A stretch of 22,339 nt of DNA, taken from positions 1 to 22,339 of the IMG/VR virus record IMGVR_UViG_3300020468_000085. The stretch is one strand, 5' to 3'. The translations under genes were made by a program, and so were the position numbers. This stretch comes from a virus. This document shows, piece by piece, positions 12,201 through 18,061 of the stretch. The notes under the pieces were generated by a model. It saw only the letters and a list, made by a program, of their open reading frames with translations. It ran no database searches and was not told the origin of the DNA. The stretch's first letter is position 1; each line of letters begins with the position of its first letter.

Positions 12201-14837
12201 ATTACTTTATGTGGTGGATTAAATAACTTCTCATTCACTGCTGACAGACAACAAGCAGGTTCTGTTTCTGCTATAGCACATACTAATGGAATTCTCGGCA
12301 ATAATGTTTACAACAAGAATGTAGATATTGTTGATGTACTGAGAATTGCTGCAACAACACCAACTGGAAGTAAATCTGATTATAACAGAATTGATACTGG
12401 TGGTAGTGGTGCATGGGGTGATTCTACATGGAGTCAAGCAATTCCACAAGCAAATCTACCTGCTCTACCTACTGGACAATATTACTTACCACTTAAGTAT
12501 AGTCCATATAATAACATTTCTGTTGCTAATCCTAATGGTGATCAGTATTTCAATGAGAATGACATTCTCTTGATTGATAGTGCTGAAACTGCCACAGGTC
12601 ATGCAGAATTTGTTAAGATCGTTTCTCTTCCAAGAATCGTTGCAAGTAATAGTCCATATTATATTGTTGTAAGTAGACAACCATTTGGTTCATATACCAC
12701 AATATCTTCAACACATTTAGATACAACTGATATATTCAAGTGTACCGTACAGTTTGATTCTACATGGATTACATCTGATGTAGATCAAAATGCAGGTAAT
12801 AAGACAATCAATCTATCACAGTTTGGTGGTAACCTTGACGTTGATGATTATGTAATCATATCACGTGAAGATGGTACACCTTCTAATGATGGTGTTGATG
12901 ATCAAGGTGAAATCTTCAAATTAACAACTGTAATTAATGCAGTTTCTAAAAAATTATCCGTCAAAAAAGGATGTGACACTGCTTCTGAAGAGACAGTATT
13001 TGAAGTTGATTCTATAACTGGTAGTGTTACTATTGGTAATGGAAGTGAAAATACAAACACAATTATCAATGGTTCAGTAAGTCTTAAAGGTCTATGTGGT
13101 AGTGCTCTTGAAGTATATCCACCTGTTGATCCTTCACTGAATGATAAGTTTACTCTTAGCAATTCTGAGGCTAATGTATTCTCTGTTGACATGTGTAATG
13201 GAGATACAGTCATTGGTCACACAGTTGGTACTGTATTTGCTATTGGACAATATTATGGATCCACTGCTATTGCTCATGATAGCACGACAGTGGTAACATC
13301 ATACATGTATGATCCTCTCACTGAACAGACAAATGGTCCTACTACATCACTAGCAAGTGCTATTACTACGTCAACATTTGATATTCCTATTGCTTCAAAT
13401 GTAGATGCATTTACGAAAGGAGATTTAGTTGCTATTATTGATGGTACTAGTAATATAGAGATCATTCTTATTACTGATGATCCAACAACTGATGCATCTG
13501 GAAATGCAACATTACCTACAATTTACAATGCTGCTTATCCTGCTGGACAATACCCCAATGGTGGTAGAGGTCAGGAAGATACATCAGTTGCATCTTTCGG
13601 TGCTGGAGCAGTTGTTGTTAAACTTAAGAAGTTTACTGAAACAACATCATTAATTGATCCTATTGGTGCAACTGGTAGAACTGCTGTTGAGTCACCTAAT
13701 GCAAATGCAAACAAAATTAGAGTTAGACTTCATAATTCTAATATTGTTTCTGATAAGTTAGATTATATACAGTTCCTTAAGTTTAAAACTGGTACTGATT
13801 TTGAGTGGTTCTACCCTGATAGTATTGATGGCAACGCTGACAACTTATTTGGTGTAAGATTGTCTAAGTCAACTAGACTTGATGCTAATGGTAACTTCCT
13901 TGCAAATGGAACCCAAACCAGATACTTTGGTGGTGGTGAACTCAAGGTTCATGATAATGTTGAGATGATTGGTAGTAACCTCAGAATGTATGGTTCTGAC
14001 GGCGAAACTTTAGTCTTTGCCGTAGCTAACGATGATGACCACCTAGGTGATGGTTCAGTTCTTGATGAAAAAACTGGCACAGGGGGAATGTATGTCAATG
14101 GTGGAGCAACGGTTGGTGGTGATCTTAGAGTCATCTACGAAAGTTGTCAAACTAATGGCACATGCAGTAACGAGACCCAATTCCAAGCATTTGGTATTGA
14201 TGGTTCTGTTAACATGGGTGCGAAACTTTACATCAAGGGTCAAGTTTCTTCTGGTGGTAACTCACAAGAGGCAATTGTTCATGTTGATAATCTTGGTAGT
14301 GCTGGTAATGCAGCAATAGGACCAAGAGACTTCAAGATTTATCAAGATTGTTCAATTGATGCATTTGGTATTTCTCGTTACTTCACTAGAAATGGTGGTC
14401 GCAGATATACATATGTTGAGCAGTCACTTACTGGAATCGGTCAAACACAGGCAAGTCCATTACAACCTAATAACAACTACTTGATTAATACAAGTAGTGG
14501 TAATACTGTTGTGATGTATTTACCTGAATATGCAGAGACAGGTGACATGATAAGATTTGTTGAAGTTAGTGGAAATCTAACATATAATACAAGTCTAGTA
14601 TTAAGAGCACTTAAAGTCAACAATGTACCAACCGCTATTCAAGGTGACACAACTGGTACTAAGATTCAGGCAGGTGCTGGACAATTAGTTACTGCTTGGG
14701 ATAGTGGTGAACTTGTTGTTCAAACAAGAAACGCATCATTTGGTTTAATATATGTTGGTGCAACAGATGCTGCTGGTGATCCAAACGCATCTACAGTTCC
14801 ATCCAATTTACGTGGATGGTGGTTAACAGAACTCTAA
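288..14837 (+). CDS. Giant multidomain virion structural protein, likely tail-fibre or baseplate-associated adhesin
   Basis: This 4849-residue protein has no signal peptide or obvious membrane segment. Residues 1 to about 640 resemble a pectin-lyase-like right-handed beta-helix: PFRSIQRAF at 41-49 and a strand-plus-PG motif (MVMPG) at 72-76 match the usual entry of that fold. Residues about 640-2210 hold five helical A modules, one split by a beta-rich B array (about 1015-1866). Residues about 2217-2360 are four 36-residue C modules, with a diverged fifth near Cys2424. From about residue 3346 onward the sequence is fibre-like, with repeated short strands such as TVNGG and GDVEF. The C-terminus (after about 4728) contains VVMYLPEYAETGDMIRF and ends RGWWLTEL, a closing motif I associate with giant cyanophage structural proteins. 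I see no peptidase S74 chaperone motif. Neighbouring collar-type genes follow immediately, pointing to a role in host contact. It could be a long fibre or a baseplate appendage; sequence alone does not decide. The start is chosen at the ATG 35 bases after the late promoter. The N-terminus MALTRLDNL is also familiar to me from this family. Confidence 0.95.
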   Translation: MALTRLDNLISSKTGKYLYVSPDDFNATDEINNRGNSPIRPFRSIQRAFLEISRFSYQPGPDNDRFDQFTVMVMPGKHYVDNRPGLATADGIDAFQFDQALNEWIDNSNLDIGDPNNCLYKFNNTEGGAIIPRGSSIIGYDLRRTSVHPLFVPDPADRLEPRSAIFNVTGGCYFWQFTIRDGDLEPASPLYDNTDGIGKVYYQNGDWTAKAVPNFSHHKLTVFEYADKEELGLYYQKVAKAFSQYQPTIDDPGEFGDRIQETRIVGPLSDIRSVETIKLTDSSPAGTINVEVTSKVNHGYFKNQFVAIENNGLDEQLNGVFTISEIDLVDQRKFSYNIPGTVAALGTSASLISGTTYTTSNGLDSNAVVKAEVDSVESASPYVFNCSIRSTWGICGIWANGLKATGFKSMVIAQYTGVSLQKDDRAFIRYDEFTNTFNQASLKDAFATTPYHTKGDAFFKDDWRNFHVRASEDSFIQCVSIFAVGFADHFLMESGGDMSITNSNSNFGNTSLHAIGHKGFAFNQDKGGYIDAIIPPKVVAEIGNTKRQSYYTIDVQASNDQANHTKIYLGDDNAYIPTERPAATIGGYRIGAKSDEKLYVKLAPRTTGGNSEFNATLSPNGFQKFVAAPDILNPSAAQVNNKSQDAANLIEANKEFIAFEAYGYITAKYPALLVKQSIEIVKCRRDIGYLLDATIQDLRLGGNINTIQAAESYYVKSGGVENLTYINNELNETLEGYFYARDLAIAALRNYSYKRTGVETTAGNSIIKVGDSSGIVPGMTVADYAPSEFENAQGTQTNDLKTGATRPAQPVIPDNTFVKRIVDATTVELGQVATTSVKQVVADRNGDARNLILANKTFIATEAYERMLLDYPNYTPSTGYNATTGKAKCIDDLEKAIVAVSENTAYGGNADTWDAAYYYDSGAVQDLAAKKDETITAFNYCKDMAIQVMRKENVFIYGTHGLTQSSVTSNDPVTSESAELVNDRNGDARNLILANKELIAQEAVQRMILHSSTEQFTPTGAVYDPTSGDLTLTISQHGLTGADSYTVADADYIPTTGVLTLTIANHNFGNGERVKIDDGSLVFTCTQGAGEHAYPRATDPVSNKWLVISNVTTNTFDVHVGDTIDGNYVHTFVSASSGTNNLKRAADSVRFDYNSFKFTCAMDASEEKSYPRVGDPAGGTVLPVGTTTADSITLSVGKSLIVNYDVSTADYNPNTGDLTLDIGAHNLNVGTSIKIPNDSLSFKCAKDNFVATKTYPRAGVDPYADKAIKITKVGSSFHTASDADYDPATGNLDITINSHGFTNGQRVRLADDALTFTCAMDNYATEHSYPRKGDPASGEFLTVSNVTTNQFRVNVGIAGAAQQFTPTNGTYDSASGELTLTIAGHGLNVGEGVVIEDNSLAFTCTMDGNDTAKTYPRTNKDNASSRSLSVVSKTTDTITVNVGNAGDNKYFQPSTGTYNAATGALELNIGQHGLATGSNIVLKDNSIRFTCDKDGGNQIESYPRPGVDPFAGKSIEITDVAYSEQTATDATYNPHNGDLEITVASHGFTGPQEFTPLVSALTTYDPATGVLTLNIPNHGLTDGEYIRIKDGAISFTCTKDSDTQAYAYPRATDPASGKNLVISNAQQSTFDVNVGVATGLGQYVHTVTDVVTGGVTSGGDYIQIADNSLSFTCDLDPSASAKSYPRTGFDLPSGRWLQIRSMTANTFVVNVGKSSNLSTHTANTAGFVANGIRKQTGVITVNVGFDSNAANQYTHTWSSALADAVEFVPQSTHTWAASQPNITNAVKHTPNAAHTFKRCATGGIARQNGTITVNVGVGAPADRYTHTWTGGTATGAVVSGGNYTHAWVSSEPNSVHKVFSIAGNRNYHDQDCVDDTVDVLEAIADNVAYGGNDKTWDAAYSYKTGAHVAGEETETNEVFRHAKEMAGQVIKNQKILRIASHIDQVYDTTITEDNPTSVDNKSGDAYNLLIANAQLIAHEAYDRMIFEFPDFTPPTGNPQDCKDDIKDFVVELAHNVGFGGNDRTWDMSNLYVSGAHVVGEEPQTLKAFEDAKELMVQVARNEKVLISGSHGKTQTFYTGTTDPSIPVNNKVIDASNLAIANKNFVAEIALGRMLAQYSNYISPQGYTTADCLDDLKDVVDVVAHNLAYGGNDRVWDAALLYNAGAHAAGSENETIYAFNQVRDILRQVIINEAVTVGGHTSLTQSTDTSITNGVANGDCDDAKATITTLVGILTNTINTPSSLYSITRTESSTKCVAVVSTINTLYTIVKNSITTPESLKSVTRTVSGGKCDNIKSTIDTLFTILTNTVANGSSLDSVSRNISNGPCQEVASTITTLFSILTNTINTTGYLDTIDKTDIPLGLTLGQSVNANSTTSDSYLWFEWPTSGGIADTGIYTDKKPVIDAFFNNDPANISNQDTSYPECANEATAVRQYFTNIATIIQSGLGTVTRNEPVSSSALSRRATIFTLTDPSKAPANQSDPHKLETGTPVRLVPRPKSGVTVDKRNVRLPNGFKTNEEYYVIAPGRETNPQDFSATTSFNGLQQDVLMLASSKENAAAGIYLHSQEVSGIHPDVEIDLYQFTIDDSYDLHQYACTLVSNGIQTDVSHIFDLPKANVPEGHPIFFRAEIGKDMPTVGGTDANDPAVTVQSGTDIGKLRGDKEFFARYITPKVFKIYRTHADAINDVNSIDLTTSTNIGFNVFANKRTSPMRFDPSYTNSQVSDKGKWFVQVEPNSSGAPASSQEILARLHDVEYNDASGNTKTNDTWYTRLKDDRTADDRIYRLRYVIPSYLKSVRDPLNGFTIKMRKDETRKLLPQRIVLKPASGNAVTKAIFNNTTDSGQANEIIGMTSAQFANPGGNQNALDVSKRYDPYKKDLTGGGKEYQAYIRTDSKIQATIQSGRYFVDAVSGDELLELTVFDPEIDSQVPALKNETLTTVKITAPQGGTFISNTANPVTGYFQNTKVEWDGNDKGTGYIHAALNVPGTTEWHLILKGITGTLDYSSTEDNRFTQTQTNAVVFADQLADPDDGKSLELKELIRKGYPEYYYKEKSSNVYTLTAGDTITDQAGNQYYIASVNDSGEIDDTFYIFDVEEIQRRIFEQQDGIFYLTAIRGNVSPFPTGAGNLGNFRNFKFSQPISKLYPLNYKNDPVWFKQLDPNLVDPPATYSAADNYVHGLVTVNDFKNSITKEGIIDFLQTPSLNLNTYTGDNLIQAQTGNAASGSEDRKIPIAGDNTVVVDQRLYVELRRPSIARAGNHTFEYLGFGPGNYSTGLPARQEVILTVEQDFYAQSKKQDGGLVFYTGLNSNGDLYIGNRKIDAITGEEVFLESATLVDSEDPDDIIDSLVTTFDTPVTFNQNITVNGGDDGKLVNTFNSPVTVNVASGLGLTSFRVLSTVNPNATPVGDDETLDRSSQQGNSVTNGDIVLNKNMIAASVFQFNPRGSNGFAQGYKIQNHVVGTEGSNATPSQSATAKDYFDSAQVVRYGTNGALPIPGDILLKGDSVGASGSIGWIYANSYYTLGDQTASNPDQVFNVEFDGSSLVKINWKNSKQNGSFAPKITSATKIRIKNCSQPALNGVHDIDPNTYNETNSYIKIVIGASIVSGPLLWNSEVNASMEYSDTAWKEWGVLGGEAIRTETSELTNYKVGINTVARTGGVSSTAWQSSFVTDSTTPKANLDVDGNGIITGYSIVYGTGTFIGLENAFLVGTMTPGLPNSSAILRVNAKTNRVGINVSDDQTASTQLDRTLTVNGTGRFAGDVEFEQDIDVNGGGAGVNNTAEIRTAITDGTFEFLMNNGFEGQHDAYQTSIGGSNGFKMAGYAKNIEFGNEQTLIQEFEIGNKSAKSFVDLGATPEGDGTNAHISRVSIGGAFLSTETDSYTQINNKEFKIAGDILLGQVKDKTNGSNITRRGAGDTSFIRSTAEKVSFLGDNSATTIVDFATNASQLTIAGQGGTTTIRNNTVIDSTLRVNSDITLCGGLNNFSFTADRQQAGSVSAIAHTNGILGNNVYNKNVDIVDVLRIAATTPTGSKSDYNRIDTGGSGAWGDSTWSQAIPQANLPALPTGQYYLPLKYSPYNNISVANPNGDQYFNENDILLIDSAETATGHAEFVKIVSLPRIVASNSPYYIVVSRQPFGSYTTISSTHLDTTDIFKCTVQFDSTWITSDVDQNAGNKTINLSQFGGNLDVDDYVIISREDGTPSNDGVDDQGEIFKLTTVINAVSKKLSVKKGCDTASEETVFEVDSITGSVTIGNGSENTNTIINGSVSLKGLCGSALEVYPPVDPSLNDKFTLSNSEANVFSVDMCNGDTVIGHTVGTVFAIGQYYGSTAIAHDSTTVVTSYMYDPLTEQTNGPTTSLASAITTSTFDIPIASNVDAFTKGDLVAIIDGTSNIEIILITDDPTTDASGNATLPTIYNAAYPAGQYPNGGRGQEDTSVASFGAGAVVVKLKKFTETTSLIDPIGATGRTAVESPNANANKIRVRLHNSNIVSDKLDYIQFLKFKTGTDFEWFYPDSIDGNADNLFGVRLSKSTRLDANGNFLANGTQTRYFGGGELKVHDNVEMIGSNLRMYGSDGETLVFAVANDDDHLGDGSVLDEKTGTGGMYVNGGATVGGDLRVIYESCQTNGTCSNETQFQAFGIDGSVNMGAKLYIKGQVSSGGNSQEAIVHVDNLGSAGNAAIGPRDFKIYQDCSIDAFGISRYFTRNGGRRYTYVEQSLTGIGQTQASPLQPNNNYLINTSSGNTVVMYLPEYAETGDMIRFVEVSGNLTYNTSLVLRALKVNNVPTAIQGDTTGTKIQAGAGQLVTAWDSGELVVQTRNASFGLIYVGATDAAGDPNASTVPSNLRGWWLTEL
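2205..6906 (+). repeat. A modules: five repeated helical units inside the giant protein
   Basis: Units begin near 2205, 2814, 3234, 6159 and 6546. The shared pattern is an N-terminal helix of the kind NLILANKxFIAxEA, then a Cys-Asp-Asp motif, then AYGGNDxTWDAA, then an acidic GAHxxGEExET stretch, a long helix and a HGxTQ end. The first copy is diverged (CRRDIGYLLDA in place of CxDD). The third is split: its N-terminal helix is at 3234-3323 and its Cys-Asp-Asp part resumes at 5886, with the B array between. Copies 2 and 3 share an exact 20-base stretch (2820-2839 and 3240-3259, 420 bases apart). The units look like a stacked helical stalk, but no function is known to me. Confidence 0.88.
3330..5885 (+). 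repeat. B modules: array of beta-rich units inserted within an A module
   Basis: About eight full or partial units of roughly 80-90 residues follow the pattern Y(D/N)PxTGxLxLxIxxHGL, then an acidic xIxDxSLxFTC strand, then YPRxxxDP, then a VxTNTFxVNVG strand. Partial copies occur: one near 3350-3430 stops after HGLTG, one near 3715-3890 lacks the first half, and the last third (about 5430-5850) degenerates into THTW and TVNVG fragments. Exact DNA matches link distant units: 3610-3629 with 4315-4334, and 3570-3588 with 5112-5130. The Cys of FTC (once FKC) is conserved in nearly every unit. The fold could be Ig-like or another beta-sandwich; I cannot tell. Confidence 0.85.
6936..7367 (+). repeat. 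C modules: four exact 36-residue repeats, one Cys per unit
   Basis: Four tandem units carry a Cys codon at 6942, 7050, 7158 and 7266, each exactly 108 bases (36 residues) after the previous one. The pattern is Cys, then STIxTLFxILxNTI, a short turn, then SLxSVxR. The spacing of hydrophobic residues suggests an amphipathic helix followed by a turn and a short second segment. A diverged fifth unit appears after a spacer of about 60 residues, with Cys at 7557, followed by YFTNIATIIQ and TVTRNEP. Codons differ between units, so the periodicity is kept at protein level. Confidence 0.85.
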
Positions 14838-14844
14838 GAATAAC

Positions 14845-16521
14845 ATGGCACAATTTTATAGTTCAATTAAAACAATGAAATCTGCCCGTATCGGAACAAT
14901 AATTCCGTGGGCAGGTGATGGCAATGAAGGTTTTACTGTCTCCAATTTACCGAAAGGTTGGATTGTATGTGATGGTAGGTTAAAAGATGCAGATGAATTC
15001 CCTCTGCTTGCATCTGAACTTGGCAAAACTTATGGAGGAGATATACAAGGAGTGTTTCCTAATTATTCAGGACAATTTAAACTCCCTAGTATTGGAAACA
15101 AAGTTTTGATTGATTTAGAGAATAGTATGCTCAATGATCCAAAATATCAAAATGGTCAATCTGATGCATTCACTGTAGTGGGAAGTATAGTTGGTGATGG
15201 TACTGGTGATGACATAGCAAATGATTTTGGTCCAGATGCTACTCCAATAACATATAACGCATTTGCTGATATTGATTTTACTTTCAATGATCCAAACATT
15301 TTATTAGCTGGTAGATTTACTGGACAAACAATTAGTGATCCAGACTTTTTTACTAGTATTACTACGATCAATAGAAAATTAAATATTAATCACACACCAG
15401 CACACCAACACTCAGATACTTTTGATAGTGCTATTGCTGGATTTGGTGGACCTCAAATTTTTGATACTGCTATGGTTAGTATTGGTGGATCATATAATCA
15501 TCCTAATAGTACATGTTCTTCTTCTATTGTTTCCGTAAATAACGAATGTCAAATTTCAACTGGTAATACAACAGCACCAAGTTGGCAAGGTGGTATTACT
15601 TTTACATCGTATTATGGTAGTGACCAGTATGAACATACGTTACCACTAGCAAGTAAATTTCATTTGTTTCAAAATGATACTAATACAGATTATTGGTCAA
15701 CAGTACCAGCACCATCTTGGCATAGTGGTACTCCAACAAGAGTTAGTCCTAAAGCAGCAACACAAACTGTAAATAGACCATCTATAGGACAGTTCACACC
15801 TGCATTTACATATGAACCATTTGATAATGATCCTTTAACAACTACTAAACCAGTTCATTATCATCCTGCATGGACAGGATTACATCCTAGACCACAAATT
15901 AATAGTAATTACAAAAATTATTTTGGTGATGGATCTGGATCTACATATGCTGGTCTTGATGAGAATCCAGAGGATCCATCATCTCAGTTTGTTGTTAGTA
16001 ATGTTCAACTTAGTGCTAGCTCAGACGAAATTGTATTACCAACAGGTACAGATATTAGAACTACAAAAGTTGAAGGTGCTGAAACATATTACATTGAAGA
16101 TAAAATTCGTCCATATAAAGTGGTAGATGGTGAAGGTATTGCACCTGGTACCTATATTACTAAAATATCTAGAACAGGTAATGATGTTGCTAGTTATGTT
16201 TACACAATTGAATTGAGTGAAGATACACTTGATGTGGTTCCTACGAGTGGTACTACTTTAACATTTATGGAAGGAACATTTCCATCTACAATTAATAATA
16301 TTGGTTCTATGGATCCTGATGATTCAACATTTCAATCACATAATCATGGAACAGTTGATGTACAAATGTCTGTTGGATCATTAAAACCACCCCCATCATT
16401 TGCATTAAGTAATGTTGGATTGGGAAATGTTGTTCCTCAGAGCGAGGATAATGCACTAAATATTACAGTAACTGTATCACAACCAGCAATGGCAGCAGTA
16501 TACATTATCAAGGCATACTAG
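14845..16521 (+). CDS. Phage tail-collar-domain protein, short tail fibre-like (first of three)
   Basis: This 558-residue protein is close in length to T4 gp12. An N-terminal phage tail-collar domain covers about residues 17-95: GTIIPWAGD, then GWIVCDG with Cys42, then KTYGG and FKLPSIGNKVLIDLE. His-X-His motifs occur at residues 187-189 (HQH) and 499-501 (HNH); in T4 gp12 and gp37 such motifs coordinate metal ions inside trimeric tips. Residues about 390-480 hold a beta module with an IAPGTYITKI turn, similar to one in the giant protein. The C-terminus ends YIIKAY, like its two neighbours. It starts 7 bases after the giant gene with only a weak AAGAA upstream, so it is probably translated from the same transcript. 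The likely role is host-surface binding at the baseplate; the receptor is unknown. Confidence 0.9.
   Translation: MAQFYSSIKTMKSARIGTIIPWAGDGNEGFTVSNLPKGWIVCDGRLKDADEFPLLASELGKTYGGDIQGVFPNYSGQFKLPSIGNKVLIDLENSMLNDPKYQNGQSDAFTVVGSIVGDGTGDDIANDFGPDATPITYNAFADIDFTFNDPNILLAGRFTGQTISDPDFFTSITTINRKLNINHTPAHQHSDTFDSAIAGFGGPQIFDTAMVSIGGSYNHPNSTCSSSIVSVNNECQISTGNTTAPSWQGGITFTSYYGSDQYEHTLPLASKFHLFQNDTNTDYWSTVPAPSWHSGTPTRVSPKAATQTVNRPSIGQFTPAFTYEPFDNDPLTTTKPVHYHPAWTGLHPRPQINSNYKNYFGDGSGSTYAGLDENPEDPSSQFVVSNVQLSASSDEIVLPTGTDIRTTKVEGAETYYIEDKIRPYKVVDGEGIAPGTYITKISRTGNDVASYVYTIELSEDTLDVVPTSGTTLTFMEGTFPSTINNIGSMDPDDSTFQSHNHGTVDVQMSVGSLKPPPSFALSNVGLGNVVPQSEDNALNITVTVSQPAMAAVYIIKAY
16510..16513 (+). promoter_or_regulatory. 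Shine-Dalgarno-like AAGG before the second collar gene
   Basis: AAGG lies inside the last codons of the preceding gene, nine bases before the ATG at 16523. The genes are separated by one base, so initiation probably depends on this site and on translational coupling. It supports the ATG at 16523 as the start. Confidence 0.4.
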
Positions 16522-16522
16522 T

Positions 16523-18058
16523 ATGGCAACAATATACTCAAAAGAAAGAGGAAAGTATGGTAATATATCTGGTCAAATAATTATATGGCCTGTTGAAATT
16601 GATGGTGATATTAATTCTACTACTTCCAAAAGAGATTTACCAGCAGGTTATTTAAGATGTGATGGTACTGTATACAATGCTCTTGACTACCCCCAACTTG
16701 CTGCTATATGTGGCACAGGAACTAATGGTAAATTTGTTAGAAAGGATATTGCTGGTGTTGCATTGCAATCAGTGAGTGATCTACAATTTGTAGTGCCAGA
16801 TTTAGGATCTAAATATCCAAAACCAACTGGTAGTGCTGGTGGTGGTGGAGTATATCAGAATGTTAGAGTTACTACAGCAAATAATGTTGAAAAAAGTCGT
16901 TCTGGTATTGGTATTGAAGCACAAGCAATTGCTGCCACAAATGGTGTAATTGATGTTTCATACACTGGTAATTTTGTTGTTCCATCTGTTGAAATGTCAA
17001 TGAGGGGAAGACCAACATGGACTGTTGGTACATCTGGTGGTAAAAGAACTGAAATAGAAGCAGTTGATGGATTTGCAATGCATGGACATATGCACTTTCA
17101 TAGTGGTACTAGAACTAGATTAAAATCTAGGGCAGAAGTAGATGAATCTTCTCCATCCACTGTTTTAGATCCGTCACCAGTAAGTCCTGTTGGACTATAT
17201 AATTCTTCAACAATTCCTTTACATAAATGGATTGTTGCTACTTCAGACCCTAGTTCAAATTTATGGCCAGGTAATGCTCAACAACCATGTAAAGCAATTG
17301 CATCTAACTTGAGAACATCCAAAGCACATGGTGGTGAGGGAAGGATTGGTTATACTAATATTAACATAACTCCCCTTGCTTGGAGTAATGCATGTATTAA
17401 TGGTAACCAATCTATTGTAGATTCGTGGAAATATTATTGTTTATTACCACCAGAAGCATATTTATATTCTAATGGTGTAACTACACAAGGTGCTGGAGTG
17501 CCTGTAGTTGGTGGATCTCCACCGTCTGCAAGTGCAACTAGAGCATGGGACGATTATCCAATTACCGATCCCCCATATACAGTAACAACTGATTCTACAT
17601 CCCAACTTTCTTTGAAGGTAGGATTCAATGGAGGATTTCTCTTAGGTTGTGTAATAACTACACAACCTACTTACCAATCTAAGCAGGTAGATTTTAATGC
17701 TGCATATGTAGCAGGTGGTTCTGGTGTTCCAGTTGATTGGAAAGATACTACTTGGTCAGATTCAATGCCACTTCAAATGAATGATTTGGAACCAACGGCA
17801 GGTAATGATATATCTCCAGCTACAACTAATAACTTTACTCAAACTAATCCATTATATTCAGGTGGAGATGATCCAACAGAACATTTTCATAAAATTGACA
17901 TAGAAAAAGAAGAACATACATATGTTTTAAAAACAAATTCTACTGAAATTTCAGCAGATTTATTGGAGACTAAGTTGCAACTATCTACTGATGATGCAAG
18001 ATCTGTAGATAATGTAGTACAACCTTTTATTATTTTAGAATACCTAATTAAGATCTGA
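16523..18058 (+). CDS. Phage tail-collar-like protein, putative tail fibre or adhesin (second of three)
   Basis: This 511-residue protein has a collar-type N-terminus: GQIIIWPVEIDGD at about 16-28, AGYLRCDG with Cys46, YPQLAAI, and FVVPDLGSKYP at about 89-99. The usual YGG after the second strand is replaced by GTGTNGKF, so the domain is more diverged than in the preceding gene. A striking His cluster, HGHMHFH, lies at residues 187-193 (17081-17101), and HFH lies at 454-456. The C-terminus ends EYLIKI, matching the short closing motif of its neighbours. Several Cys residues (such as CKAIAS and YYCLL) lie in the central part, which I cannot assign to a family. The close similarity in layout to the preceding gene suggests an old duplication. 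The likely role is a tail fibre or receptor-binding component; partner and receptor are not visible. Confidence 0.88.
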   Translation: MATIYSKERGKYGNISGQIIIWPVEIDGDINSTTSKRDLPAGYLRCDGTVYNALDYPQLAAICGTGTNGKFVRKDIAGVALQSVSDLQFVVPDLGSKYPKPTGSAGGGGVYQNVRVTTANNVEKSRSGIGIEAQAIAATNGVIDVSYTGNFVVPSVEMSMRGRPTWTVGTSGGKRTEIEAVDGFAMHGHMHFHSGTRTRLKSRAEVDESSPSTVLDPSPVSPVGLYNSSTIPLHKWIVATSDPSSNLWPGNAQQPCKAIASNLRTSKAHGGEGRIGYTNINITPLAWSNACINGNQSIVDSWKYYCLLPPEAYLYSNGVTTQGAGVPVVGGSPPSASATRAWDDYPITDPPYTVTTDSTSQLSLKVGFNGGFLLGCVITTQPTYQSKQVDFNAAYVAGGSGVPVDWKDTTWSDSMPLQMNDLEPTAGNDISPATTNNFTQTNPLYSGGDDPTEHFHKIDIEKEEHTYVLKTNSTEISADLLETKLQLSTDDARSVDNVVQPFIILEYLIKI

Positions 18059-18061
18059 TCA

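Noticed and set aside
14837-14845. Programmed frameshift joining the giant gene to the first collar gene.
   Set aside because: The giant protein ends in a family-like C-terminal motif, the next gene has its own ATG and familiar N-terminus, and no slippery sequence is apparent at the junction.
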